A DNA stretch of 13,973 nucleotides from JBMOPD01 sp049323615. Lineage in GTDB: Bacteria; Bacillota; Desulfotomaculia; Desulfotomaculales; Desulfocucumaceae. Below the pieces are notes generated by a model. It was given only the letters and a program-made list of their open reading frames with translations, did not search any database and was not told the DNA's origin. The position numbers and the translations under genes were made by a program. Below are positions 1 to 6,468 of this stretch, in pieces. How positions within the stretch are numbered: position 1 is the stretch's first letter; each line of letters opens with the position of its first letter. The stretch spans positions 1 to 13,973 of the forward strand of contig JBMOPD010000012.1 of NCBI GenBank assembly GCA_049323615.1, read 5' to 3'.

Positions 1-30
1 AACAAGCCACGGCTGGTTTCCATGCGGCAT
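1..30 (-). CDS. 5' end of an unidentified gene leaving the window on the left
   Basis: An ATG at position 30 read leftwards opens MPHGNQPWLV before the window ends. It is preceded by a strong ribosome binding site (GGAGGAGG, 33-40), a promoter at 63-92 and a palindrome over the expected transcription start. Ten codons are too few to name the protein. The palindrome between promoter and start codon suggests an autoregulated gene, possibly a transcription factor; that is inference only. Confidence 0.6.
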   Translation of the reverse strand, partial: MPHGNQPWLV

Positions 31-39
31 ACCCTCCTC

Positions 40-62
40 CTGGTTGTATGCTATACAACCAG
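40..62 (-). promoter_or_regulatory. 23-bp palindromic operator candidate
   Basis: The arms CTGGTTGTAT and ATACAACCAG are perfect 10-bp inverted repeats around a 3-nt spacer. The palindrome lies directly downstream of the -10 box at 63-68, covers the expected transcription start, and reaches the edge of the ribosome binding site at 33-40. That position fits a repressor site for the leftward gene. The regulator is not identifiable. Confidence 0.6.
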
Positions 63-92
63 ATTGTAGCACGAGGCATTGTTCTTTGTCAA
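63..92 (-). promoter_or_regulatory. sigma-A promoter of the leftward gene
   Basis: On the minus strand a -35 TTGACA (87-92) and a -10 TACAAT (63-68) are separated by 18 bp, with an extended TG upstream of the -10. The start codon follows at position 30 after the palindrome at 40-62. Confidence 0.65.
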
Positions 93-143
93 ATATTTTT
101 GCCTCCTCACAATTTTGTCGTGCACCTGATATCAAGCGGCGAC

Positions 144-172
144 TTGACTTCCGGTAGTTATTTTGCTAGAAT
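144..172 (+). promoter_or_regulatory. sigma-A promoter of the tRNA-Arg pair
   Basis: A -35 TTGACT (144-149) and a -10 TAGAAT (167-172) are spaced by exactly 17 bp, with an extended -10 TG at 164-165. It lies 30 bp before the first tRNA and probably drives both tRNA genes up to the terminator at 396-425. Confidence 0.7.
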
Positions 173-202
173 GTAATTTGCCGGTCCGCCGAACCGGCCT
201 TT

Positions 203-279
<77 letters not shown>

Positions 280-306
280 TTACTCAATATCTCCACAGTA
301 AAGGAT

Positions 307-383
307 GCGCCCGTAGCTCAGGAGGATAGAGCAGCGGTTTCCTAAACCGCGTGCCGGGGGTTCGAGTCCCTCCGGGCGCACCA
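307..383 (+). tRNA. tRNA-Arg (anticodon CCT)
   Basis: The acceptor stem GCGCCCG/CGGGCGC pairs 307-313 with 373-379; A380 is the discriminator and CCA is encoded at 381-383. The anticodon stem GCGGT/ACCGC encloses loop TTCCTAA, so the anticodon is CCT and the tRNA reads AGG. An integrase gene lies downstream of its 3' end, and tRNA 3' ends are common tyrosine-integrase targets. No second copy of the tRNA 3' end was seen in the window, so a matching att site lies elsewhere or is lost. Confidence 0.95.
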
Positions 384-395
384 CCAAAAACCAAG

Positions 396-425
396 CCCCG
401 CAAGGCATGCGGGGTTTTTGATTTT
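396..425 (+). terminator. intrinsic terminator of the tRNA-Arg unit
   Basis: CCCCGC (396-401) pairs with GCGGGG (409-414) around a short loop, followed by TTTTTGATTTT. It lies 13 bp after the CCA of the second tRNA. Confidence 0.8.
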
Positions 426-450
426 CACCGGAAAGCATAAAAATCTATTT

Positions 451-471
451 TGGTTGCCACCTGGTTGCCAC
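451..471. repeat. tandem decamer TGGTTGCCAC, possible integrase arm site
   Basis: TGGTTGCCAC occurs at 451-460 and 462-471, separated by one base. It lies between the tRNA terminator and the end of the antitoxin gene, at the tRNA-proximal end of the putative integrated element. Short tandem repeats there can be integrase or excisionase binding sites; this is inference. Confidence 0.35.
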
Positions 472-472
472 T

Positions 473-760
473 TTAAAATTTTTCGGTTTCTATTCTCTCT
501 GTAATCCACATGCGGATTAAAGTTTGATAAGGCAACCCCTTCTTAACGGCAATTCTCTTAACTGCATCAATCTGTGTTGGTGCTAATCGCAAAGTAATAG
601 GCTTTTTAAGCTCTCTCCTGTTTAATATTTCTTCTTCCAATTCCGGTGAGACTTTAATATCTATTGGTTCAAAATCATCAACAAATTCAGTACTGTCGTG
701 CTCATCCCAAAAGCTGGCTTCTTCTTCCTCATTTTTAAACTCCGGTATTTTTTTGGTCAT
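473..760 (-). CDS. BrnA/CopG-type antitoxin
   Basis: A protein of about 95 residues. The acidic N-terminal part contains the IPEFKNEEEEASFWDEHDST segment (with residues such as DDFEP after it) typical of the CopG-antitoxin/BrnA family. The C-terminal part, from KKPITLRLAPTQIDAVKRIA to QTLIRMWITERI, fits a ribbon-helix-helix DNA-binding domain. In such type II systems the antitoxin neutralises a BrnT-like RNase toxin and represses the operon. The ATG at 760 is preferred over an in-frame GTG at 781, because AAGGGAGG lies 8 bp before it within the end of the toxin gene. It starts one base after the toxin stop codon, so the two are translationally coupled. The antitoxin looks intact while the toxin is broken. 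Confidence 0.8.
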   Translation of the reverse strand: MTKKIPEFKNEEEEASFWDEHDSTEFVDDFEPIDIKVSPELEEEILNRRELKKPITLRLAPTQIDAVKRIAVKKGLPYQTLIRMWITERIETEKF

Positions 761-761
761 C

Positions 762-1035
762 CTACCAACCTCCCTTTTCACGTAAGTAGTAACGTCTTTC
801 AGATTGGGTCATGTCCCTGGCCGTGATTACTCGAACAACACCACCTGGTTTAAGGGCGGCAACCACAAAGATAAAACGCCCGGGGTCTGTTACTCCGTAT
901 ACCAATAAACGTCCTTCCCGGCCTTTACGAAATAAGGCATTCAGAAAAGCTTCCTCGGCTTCATCGGGTGTGGATGTTGTGCCTGGCTATATGGCCGATG
1001 TTTCTGTTATCCCAATCGAAGTTTGTTATTTTCAA
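762..1035 (-). pseudogene. BrnT-type toxin gene with a frameshift
   Basis: From a TTG at 1035 (GGTGA five bases upstream) the frame reads KITNFDWDNRNIGHIARHNI and then hits TGA at 961-963. One base insertion in the C run near 964-967 explains this: in the next frame it continues DEAEEAFLNALFRKG, then GRLLVYGVTDPGRF, then VVRVITARDMTQSERRYY and ends at TAG 762-764. The two halves together match the BrnT (DUF497) RNase toxin layout, including the N-terminal F-W/D-D motif and the C-terminal RxITARxMxxxERxxY motif. A promoter at 1052-1080 is intact. A sequencing error in the C run or a recoding event cannot be excluded from one sequence. Confidence 0.75.
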
Positions 1036-1051
1036 TTACTTCACCATCTTT

Positions 1052-1080
1052 AATATATTTCCCTGTATGTACAATGTCAA
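1052..1080 (-). promoter_or_regulatory. promoter of the toxin-antitoxin pair
   Basis: On the minus strand TTGACA (1075-1080) and TATATT (1052-1057) are spaced by 17 bp, 17 bp before the TTG start at 1035. The -35 box lies just beyond the integrase stop codon at 1095, so the pair can be expressed independently of the integrase. Confidence 0.7.
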
Positions 1081-1094
1081 TACATTTTACCAAT

Positions 1095-2282
1095 TTATTT
1101 TTTCCTGGTCCTTTTTTCTTTTTTAGCAAGCCTGTTTGTAAGTATCCTGTCCATTTTACTTGCGGCCGTTTTATCAACACTCTCCAAAGCATGGGTATAA
1201 ATATCCGCGGTTGTTCCGAGGACAGTATGACCAAGCCGTTTGCTGACGTTTTTCAAAGGGATACCTTCTTTGATCAACAAAGTGGCTGAAAGGTGCCGGA
1301 GAGAATGAAAAGGGACAGGGGGTAAATTTTTTCTTTTTAAAAATTTACCGAACCAATTCCCCGGCCATCCGGGATAACCGGGGCCACCGTCCCATGTTGT
1401 AAATAACATTTCGCTGCCCTTCCACAGCTCACCGAGTTTTATTTTGTTTTGTAGTTGTTCAGTTCGATATTGACGTAACAGGGACATAACATTTGCCGGC
1501 ATTGATATAGTCCTGACACTGGACTTATTTTTGGGTGTTTTTGTGAATGTGCCTTTACCGGGTAAATATTGGCTGGCCTGTTCAATGGTAATAGTGTTGT
1601 TGTCGAAGTCCACATGTTTCCATTCCAGGCCCATTATCTCCCCCTCGCGTGCCCCGCTGGCGATAGCCAGGTATATCAGGGTTCGATGCTTCAAAGACTC
1701 GCCTTCCAGAGCCTCCAGCAGCGCCACAGTCTGCTCTTCGTTATAACATTGTCCTTGTTCGAGGCTTGCTTGAGGGGGCTTAACTCTACGGCAGGGATTA
1801 TCAGAAATGATGTCCCACTCCACAGCATCCTGAAGTACGGCAGAAAGACAACGGAAATGATGTTTCACGGTTTGGGCTGAAAGCATACCGGGTTTTTTAT
1901 CAGCCCTCGGAGAATTCTCCAGTTCGTTCAGCAAGCGGTTTATGGTCATAGGCTTTATTTTATCCATGCGAAAATGACCGATTGCCGGGAGGATGCGGCT
2001 GTCCAGCATGTATTTGTATCTGGCCAGGGTTTTAGGTGCCAGGTGCTTTTCTCCGTAATCCTGGACCCACATATCCACGAAATCAGCAAGGGTGTATTCC
2101 TTGCTGGCTGCACAATATTTGCCTTTTTTCACTTCTTCCTCAAACAGGATGGCAGCCTTCTGGGCCTGTTTCTCAGTACCTATGAATAGTTTTGATCGCC
2201 GCAGTCTTTTTCCTGAAGAATTGAACCCGTCAGAGACGATTAAAAGCCACTTATTGTCACCTTTATGCCGAATATTTGCCAT
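1095..2282 (-). CDS. int: tyrosine recombinase / phage-type integrase
   Basis: A 395-residue integrase that cuts and rejoins DNA through a 3'-phosphotyrosine link to insert and excise an element. Residues 1-55 resemble an arm-site-binding domain, residues about 63-160 form the core-binding SAM-like domain (YTLADFVDMWVQDY onwards), and the catalytic domain fills the rest. The catalytic set is visible: R212 (SGAREGE), H326 and R329 (HSLRHL), H352 (LGHT) and Y362 (DIYTHAL). The ATG at 2282 is chosen because GGAGGTGAT stands directly before it; an upstream in-frame ATG at 2291 lies inside that site. The gene points toward the tRNA-Arg(CCT) 3' end, the usual layout for tRNA-targeting elements. All key residues are present, so it may be active. 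Confidence 0.93.
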   Translation of the reverse strand: MANIRHKGDNKWLLIVSDGFNSSGKRLRRSKLFIGTEKQAQKAAILFEEEVKKGKYCAASKEYTLADFVDMWVQDYGEKHLAPKTLARYKYMLDSRILPAIGHFRMDKIKPMTINRLLNELENSPRADKKPGMLSAQTVKHHFRCLSAVLQDAVEWDIISDNPCRRVKPPQASLEQGQCYNEEQTVALLEALEGESLKHRTLIYLAIASGAREGEIMGLEWKHVDFDNNTITIEQASQYLPGKGTFTKTPKNKSSVRTISMPANVMSLLRQYRTEQLQNKIKLGELWKGSEMLFTTWDGGPGYPGWPGNWFGKFLKRKNLPPVPFHSLRHLSATLLIKEGIPLKNVSKRLGHTVLGTTADIYTHALESVDKTAASKMDRILTNRLAKKEKRTRKK

Positions 2283-2332
2283 GAGTATCACCTCCAGTTA
2301 ATTCGATATATGGTAAATCCTCTCATCATTTT

Positions 2333-2361
2333 AAAGTATTTAAGCTTTAAAGAATAGTCAA
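2333..2361 (-). promoter_or_regulatory. integrase promoter with an overlapping inverted repeat
   Basis: On the minus strand TTGACT (2356-2361) and TACTTT (2333-2338) are 17 bp apart. An inverted repeat TTTAAAG (2330-2336) / CTTTAAA (2345-2351) overlaps the -10 and spacer and could be a regulator or integrase binding site. The integrase start follows about 50 bp downstream. Confidence 0.5.
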
Positions 2362-2437
2362 TGTAGTAACATTTTTAGACAATAATCCCAAGTTTTTTAA
2401 AAAATATTATTGTGTTGGCATTATTTAGGTGGTATTA

Positions 2438-2526
2438 TAAAAAAAATAAATGCCGCCCTGGTGTTGTGAGCACCAGGACGGCGGGCCAAGTACCTTGATC
2501 CCACCAAGATACAAGGCCAAAGGTTT
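2438..2526 (-). ncRNA. candidate small RNA with its own promoter and terminator
   Basis: A minus-strand transcript of roughly 90 nt is predicted between the promoter at 2533-2561 and a terminator. The terminator stem is GCCGUCCUGGUG / CACCAGGGCGGC (2471-2482 with 2452-2463), loop CUCACAA, followed by AUUUAUUUUUUUU. A second hairpin pairs UAUCUUG (2505-2511) with CAAGGUA (2491-2497), closed by GGCC/GGCC (2515-2518 with 2484-2487). Both stems contain a pair that is G-U on the minus strand but A-C on the plus strand, which points to a minus-strand RNA. The family is not recognised. Layout near an integrase recalls antisense RNAs of type I toxin systems, but no toxin peptide was found opposite. 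Confidence 0.55.
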
Positions 2527-2532
2527 GAAACC

Positions 2533-2561
2533 ATTATAGCATAATTGAGAATGACTGCAAA
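2533..2561 (-). promoter_or_regulatory. promoter of the small RNA
   Basis: The minus strand has a perfect -10 TATAAT (2533-2538) with an extended TG, and a -35-like TTTGCA at 17-bp spacing (2556-2561) or TTGCAG at 16 bp. Expected start is near 2526. Confidence 0.6.
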
Positions 2562-2566
2562 AGAAG

Positions 2567-2592
2567 CCTGTCTTTGTGGGACAGGTTTTTTT
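2567..2592 (+). terminator. intrinsic terminator, upstream gene unknown
   Basis: CCTGTC (2567-2572) pairs with GACAGG (2580-2585), loop TTTGTGG, followed by seven T. No plus-strand gene ends just before it, so it may be a remnant of the pre-insertion locus or block read-through toward the small-RNA promoter. Confidence 0.6.
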
Positions 2593-2627
2593 GTGATTTA
2601 TTTAATGGTTTCAAGCCCGGAAAAGGA

Positions 2628-2661
2628 AGGGCAGTCCTTAAGGTGGGACTGCCCTTTGTTT
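2628..2661 (+). terminator. terminator hairpin used as group IIC intron target
   Basis: AGGGCAGTCC (2628-2637) and GGACTGCCCT (2646-2655) form a perfect 10-bp stem with loop TTAAGGTG, followed by TTGTTT. The GTGCG intron start is immediately next at 2662. Class C introns are known to insert just downstream of Rho-independent terminator hairpins. Confidence 0.75.
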
Positions 2662-3081
2662 GTGCGCCCGGCATGGGCGCGAGCTTGGCGGTGCAAGTCC
2701 GCTACGGGGGTTGACAGCACCAACCGTTAGCCAAAGGCAAGGGTGTCCATTGCAAGGTGGAATCTGAAGGAAGCCGGAGGCAAAATCCCGGCCCGAGGAA
2801 CACGAACCACATATGAGGCCTATGCAAGTCGGGCGAGTTTGCAAAACAAAACGAAGCCCAATGCTGTCCGAGGCTTGCGGGGTAAATGCGGCGGGTAGAT
2901 GGGAGGAAAGCGAGCGCTCTTACCCGGGGAGGTCTGGCAGGAACGCCGCGGAAAGATGAAGTTCGAAGCGGCAACCCGCGCAGCAATGTACGGCTGAACT
3001 GCCAGAAGTCAGCAGAGGCCATAGTACCGAGGTGGTCATGAACATGACGGGAAGGGCCGAACATCAGGAGGTTCTGGAAAC
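2662..3081 (+). ncRNA. group II intron 5' RNA domains (I to start of IV)
   Basis: The segment starts with GTGCG, immediately forms a GCGCCC/GGGCGC hairpin (2663-2680 region), and contains the run of short GC-rich helices expected for domain I. Text such as ACTGCCAGAAGTCAGC and GAGGCCATAGTA (about 2999-3025) is typical of the area just before class C reverse transcriptase genes. No protein gene is supported in it; the open frames there are shadows. Domain borders were not resolved by eye. Confidence 0.7.
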
Positions 3082-3483
3082 TTGAAAGACTCGCGGGAAA
3101 CACAACGAAGGCAGAAAACTTCATGGCAAAATGAAGGCTGCCCGCGTGAAAGAAGGGTGGAACCCAGGGGTCATGCGGGAGCGCCGAGTGATTCCCCGGC
3201 GTCCAAGAGAGGAAAGGACGATGGCAAGGGAGACGCCGGAAAACTGCTGGAGAGAATACTGGACCGGGACAATCTGAATCAGGCATACAAGAGGGTCAAG
3301 GCAAACGGGGGCAGCCATGGGGTGGACGGGATGCAGGTGGATGAACTTCTACCTTACCTGAAGCAGCATGGTGAAACCATCCGGCAGTCCATACTGGCTG
3401 GAACGTATCGACCGAACCCCGTGCGGCGGGTGGAAATACCCAAGCCGGACGGGGGAGTCAGGCTGTTAGGCATACCCACGGTT
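3082..3483 (+). pseudogene. ltrA: group IIC intron reverse transcriptase/maturase, 5' fragment
   Basis: A TTG start at 3082 follows AGGAGG (3066-3071). After a basic, low-complexity N-terminal stretch (to about residue 50) the class C consensus begins: LLERILDRDNLNQAYKRV, GGSHGVDGMQVDELLPYL, AGTYRPNPVRRVEIPKPDGG and VRLLGIPTV. At 3483 the match stops abruptly; the frame continues 22 residues through foreign DNA to a stop at 3549. RT motifs with the first catalytic Asp and the YGFRP block are absent. Compared with the Geobacillus GsI-IIC enzyme, which this resembles closely, this fragment covers the N-terminal quarter to third. Confidence 0.88.
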
Positions 3484-3565
3484 TATTCATACTGCACCCT
3501 CCTCAAACAGGTTTTGGAATGTAATGGTTACTTAAAGAAAAGATTGTAAAAACAGGGGTTTGGCC

Positions 3566-5623
3566 TTACCCTTTTGAACATTGAAAATTTAAAATACGCT
3601 TTGATTTTCTTACCCAGTCGGATAAGGTTTTCTCGGTGACATCGTCAATCGAGATAATCCACGGCCAGCCCGGTGCAAACTTGGTCCCTTTTAACAGGCC
3701 ATGGTAAAGCCAATAATAGACCACATGGGTACTAACACCGAAATGATTAGCGGTCTCCTTAACAGTGAGGCCATCATGGACTGGTCCCTTAATCCGGTAG
3801 CGGTAACGCAGCCACCTGACAGAAGCAGTAGTGAAAAGTCTGTTTTCCGGCGTCCGGTGGCCCGAATCATTAAGGTATTTGGCAATCTGACAGTCGGTCA
3901 TGTTACGCGCCAGAGAACCGATAAGTTCTACCGTGTCGCCGGGGTGCTTACGGGAAATGTTTGGCGGCAGAGGTTTCGTAACGTGAAGAACCTCGCAGCA
4001 GTTACTGCGCCAGCGGATACCCAAACTAACATCCTTGTTTCCGGCCTGGCAATTTACAGTAATGTCTTCAATTAAAAGCCGCACAATCCTTTTCCGGTCC
4101 TTATGTCCAGTTGTGGGTGCATTCCAGATACGGGGGAGGTCCTTCGCCAGGGCGAGGATATCCTCACGGTCTTTGGCTGTGGGGCGCCATGCCCGGCTGG
4201 CCCGGTAGCGGTCGTAATCTTCACAAAGATTGTTTAACGCAGCCAACTTTTCATTCCACCTCGCCTCCAGGCTGCGTACCACCAGGCGGTTCTCCGGCTC
4301 GGCCAGGTCATACTGGCGCTGTGCCCTGTCGGCCTCATACTGGGCGCGTTCAAGAGAAAGCTTCCAGCTCATTTCCACTTCGTCTTCATGGCTTAAAACC
4401 TTATCCAGAGCCAAAAGAGCCAGTTCCAAATGAGCCGGCTGCAGCGCATCCATAATTCTGGCCTCAATGGCCCGGTCCACAGGTTCGCACCGTAGCGAAG
4501 AACATGTGGTTTTGCTACCTTTTCCCAATCGCCGGCGGCACTCATAACGTGGGGAAATGCCACCGTTGCCGGTATAGCGGACCGTCATCCGGCATCCACA
4601 CCGGCCACACAAAAGCAGTCCCTGTAATAGTGCCCAGCCTTCCCTGGCCGGGCCGCTAACCTCGGCGTTGGTCCGGTTTTGTTGCAACTGCCTTAAATTA
4701 TCCTCATACTGGTCCCAGGAAATATATGCCGGGTGATGGTCGGGAATGAGAACCTCCCACTGATCCTGCGGCATACGGACCACCTGATACTTAAACATGC
4801 CGCCGGGGTCTAACCTCTTGCGGTACTTGTAGCGGCCAAAAACGTAGGCGCCGGTGTAGGCGGGGTTGTAAAGCATGTTTAAAACCCTGCCGTGGGTCAA
4901 AGATCCCCAAATGAGTTTGCCGGCCCACACTCCGCCGTATGCTCTTTTGGGAAAAGTGAGGTTGTTTTGGGCAAAAAATTTGACCACGGCGTACGCGCTA
5001 CCGGTTGCCTTAAAGACAGAAAAGACATTGCGAACAGCTGTTTGCACCCCCTCATCCGGGTCAATCACAGTATTGCCATAATCATCGTGGCAATAGCCAA
5101 CCGGCAGGGGAAAACGAAGCTCCCCCTTGTGGGCCTTGTTCTTCTTGCCGCCGAGGAGGCGGGAGCGTAGAAAGTGCAGCTCGGCTTCACTCATAGTGCC
5201 TTTAAAGCCGAGGATCAGCCTGTCGTTAAAGTCGCTCAGGTCATAAATACCGTCCTCGTCCACCACAATAGTATCGAACAGAGCACACAGTTCCAATAAG
5301 CGAAGTAAATCTGCGGACGAGCGGGCCAAACGGGAAACTTCCAGGCCGAAAATGGCTCCCACCTGACCTAAAGAGACCTGTGCCACCAGGCGCTGGAAAC
5401 CCTGGCGGGGAGACCGTTGTGATCCGGATAAGCCCAGGTCCTCGTCGATCAGCCGGACCTGATCCGGTGACCAGCCCAGGTTCAGCGCCTTCTCCTGGAG
5501 AGCGTACTGGCGTTCCGTACTCTCCCTGTGGAAGCGCACCTGAGTCATGGTCGACTGGCGGATGTAAACAAAGGCTGTCCGGCTCAGGTGTTGCGGTCGT
5601 ATCTTTGTAGTTATCAGGCTCAT
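3566..5623 (-). CDS. large serine recombinase (resolvase/integrase family)
   Basis: A 685-residue site-specific recombinase that acts through a 5'-phosphoserine intermediate. The resolvase domain has Y20, R22 and the catalytic S24 in YIRQST, plus the arginine-rich VSRLARSSADLLRLL helix. A Recombinase domain follows (LPVGYCHDDYGN to NPAYTGAYVFGRYKYRKR), then a zinc-ribbon part (LLCGRCGCRM with later cysteines) and a long charged coiled-coil region (about 410-500). The C-terminus carries an extra helix-turn-helix-like segment (LTVKETANHFGVSTHVVYYW). The ATG at 5623 is chosen because GAGGAGG lies just before it; the frame is open further upstream without homology. It is the probable mover of the cassette and looks intact. 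Confidence 0.92.
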   Translation of the reverse strand: MSLITTKIRPQHLSRTAFVYIRQSTMTQVRFHRESTERQYALQEKALNLGWSPDQVRLIDEDLGLSGSQRSPRQGFQRLVAQVSLGQVGAIFGLEVSRLARSSADLLRLLELCALFDTIVVDEDGIYDLSDFNDRLILGFKGTMSEAELHFLRSRLLGGKKNKAHKGELRFPLPVGYCHDDYGNTVIDPDEGVQTAVRNVFSVFKATGSAYAVVKFFAQNNLTFPKRAYGGVWAGKLIWGSLTHGRVLNMLYNPAYTGAYVFGRYKYRKRLDPGGMFKYQVVRMPQDQWEVLIPDHHPAYISWDQYEDNLRQLQQNRTNAEVSGPAREGWALLQGLLLCGRCGCRMTVRYTGNGGISPRYECRRRLGKGSKTTCSSLRCEPVDRAIEARIMDALQPAHLELALLALDKVLSHEDEVEMSWKLSLERAQYEADRAQRQYDLAEPENRLVVRSLEARWNEKLAALNNLCEDYDRYRASRAWRPTAKDREDILALAKDLPRIWNAPTTGHKDRKRIVRLLIEDITVNCQAGNKDVSLGIRWRSNCCEVLHVTKPLPPNISRKHPGDTVELIGSLARNMTDCQIAKYLNDSGHRTPENRLFTTASVRWLRYRYRIKGPVHDGLTVKETANHFGVSTHVVYYWLYHGLLKGTKFAPGWPWIISIDDVTEKTLSDWVRKSKRILNFQCSKG

Positions 5624-5744
5624 TCTTATCCTCCTCATGCAGGGCCACCAGGAAGGACCTGAGGATAGATGCAAAAACACAGACAATTTCATCTGCCTTG
5701 TTGCTGTTACCGCCGACCAGGGTGGCCAGAACTGAATTGGACAT
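5241..5744 (-). CDS. small ORF upstream of and overlapping the recombinase, function unknown
   Basis: An ATG at 5744 stands behind GGAGGGGG with good spacing and opens MSNSVLATLVGGNSNKADEI. The first 45-50 residues (to about HEEDKNEP) look protein-like. The frame then enters the recombinase gene and stays open to 5241, becoming Pro/Gly/Arg-rich like a shadow frame. Either a short accessory protein has lost its stop codon, or the whole overlap is translated. Gene order between the DUF6788-like gene and the recombinase suggests an accessory of the cassette. No family is recognised. Confidence 0.4.
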   Translation of the reverse strand: MSNSVLATLVGGNSNKADEIVCVFASILRSFLVALHEEDKNEPDNYKDTTATPEPDSLCLHPPVDHDSGALPQGEYGTPVRSPGEGAEPGLVTGSGPADRRGPGLIRITTVSPPGFPAPGGTGLFRSGGSHFRPGSFPFGPLVRRFTSLIGTVCSVRYYCGGRGRYL

Positions 5745-5774
5745 AACATCCCCCTCCAGGAAAAAATTAAGGGG

Positions 5775-6122
5775 TCAGTCCTTTTCGCGGCGTCGCAAGA
5801 GTTCCAGGTTAATTTCCGCCAGTTCAACCATGAGTTCCTGCGCCAGATGGTAGTTATCCAGCCTTTCCCGCACCCAGGGCTCCCAGGCGGCAGGGACATA
5901 ATCCAACCTGGTCTTACCTTCATGTAAAGTAGACAGGTACAAACTGGGGTGGCCCTGGCCGGAAGCACAGCGGCAGTTTGGTTTGCCGCACCGCACATGG
6001 CGGGTGATAAGAGAGCCTCGCAGTAAGCGGTCGAATGCAGGTAACGATTCCAGCAGTTGTTGGCGACGATCCCGGAGTTGATCGGACGATAGAGATTTAA
6101 GAGACAACTTAACAGTAACCAT
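5775..6122 (-). CDS. DUF6788-like small zinc-binding protein
   Basis: 115 residues. The centre has the CGKPNCRC motif (C45, C50, C52) in the context RGSLITRHVRCGKPNC, followed by HPSLYLSTLHEGKTR and VPAAWEPWVRERLDNY, then a leucine-rich helix ending in LLRRREKD. This pattern matches the DUF6788 proteins that often lie next to serine recombinases or transposases. The function is unknown; DNA binding as an accessory factor is inference. AGGAGG lies about 14 bp before the ATG, a long spacing. It is followed after 30 bp by the small ORF at 5744, in one operon. Confidence 0.75.
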   Translation of the reverse strand: MVTVKLSLKSLSSDQLRDRRQQLLESLPAFDRLLRGSLITRHVRCGKPNCRCASGQGHPSLYLSTLHEGKTRLDYVPAAWEPWVRERLDNYHLAQELMVELAEINLELLRRREKD

Positions 6123-6157
6123 GCTAGTAAGATTATACCTCCTTCTCTATCAGGCTG

Positions 6158-6463
6158 TCAATGCTTATTCTCCAGAGAAGAAGGCAATTCATCCAGAAAT
6201 TTTAGTAATTTAACCAATTCTTTTAACATCCAGGGGTTTAACGGGGAATTAATTGGAGGTACTGCCGGGGATGACAGCGGGTTGCGATCCGTCCAGGATT
6301 CCGGCACACATAGAACTCCAGTATCAGATTCTACTGAATACAATCGAACACCATTTAGTTTTTTCACCTTTAAAATTTTAAAAGTACGACCGTTAAGATG
6401 ATGAAAGGGATGGGTAATCGTCAGCGATCCCAAAGACTGATTGGAGCCATGTGTAGTTTGCAC
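6158..6463 (-). CDS. DUF5372-like protein, first gene of the recombinase cassette
   Basis: About 101 residues from a GTG at 6463, or 91 from a TTG at 6433. Visible features are ITHPFHHLNGRTFKILKVKK, then VRLYSVESDTGVLCVPESWT, which match the small beta-rich DUF5372 family found beside recombinases. The TTG at 6433 gives MGSLTITHPFHHL, the usual start of this family, and is a strong alternative. No promoter is visible between 6463 and the cassette end at about 6468, so transcription may come from DNA outside the integrated form or from a circular junction. Confidence 0.6.
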   Translation of the reverse strand: MQTTHGSNQSLGSLTITHPFHHLNGRTFKILKVKKLNGVRLYSVESDTGVLCVPESWTDRNPLSSPAVPPINSPLNPWMLKELVKLLKFLDELPSSLENKH

Positions 6464-6468
6464 CGACC

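Larger units (their letters stand above)
3484..6468 (-). mobile_element. serine-recombinase cassette inserted in the group II intron
   Basis: The four minus-strand frames between the two reverse transcriptase fragments form one tightly spaced unit: DUF5372-like, DUF6788-like, small ORF, large serine recombinase. Intron homology ends at about 3483 and resumes at about 6470. Both ends carry TGCACC (3493-3498 and 6459-6464), a possible recombination core. CACGGT at 3477-3482 and ACCGTG at 6466-6471 form an inverted pair flanking the cassette. Exact ends are not fixed. No long terminal inverted repeats were seen, consistent with serine integrase elements rather than DDE transposons. Confidence 0.75.

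Noticed and set aside
811..1053. Plus-strand ORF of 80 residues
   Set aside because: Antisense to the broken toxin gene, which has clear homology and a promoter.
2441..2538. A plus-strand 29-residue ORF (MPPWCCEHQD...) opposite the small RNA
   Set aside because: No ribosome binding site; it is not hydrophobic like type I toxins, and hairpin wobble pairs favour a minus-strand RNA.
2702..3286. A 194-residue minus-strand ORF over the group II intron
   Set aside because: It is antisense to structured intron RNA and the reverse transcriptase start; composition is that of a shadow frame and no start signal was found.
5624..5998. N-terminal extension of the serine recombinase by 125 residues
   Set aside because: The extension overlaps the DUF6788-like gene and the small ORF in another frame, shows no homology, and a strong ribosome binding site fits the ATG at 5623.
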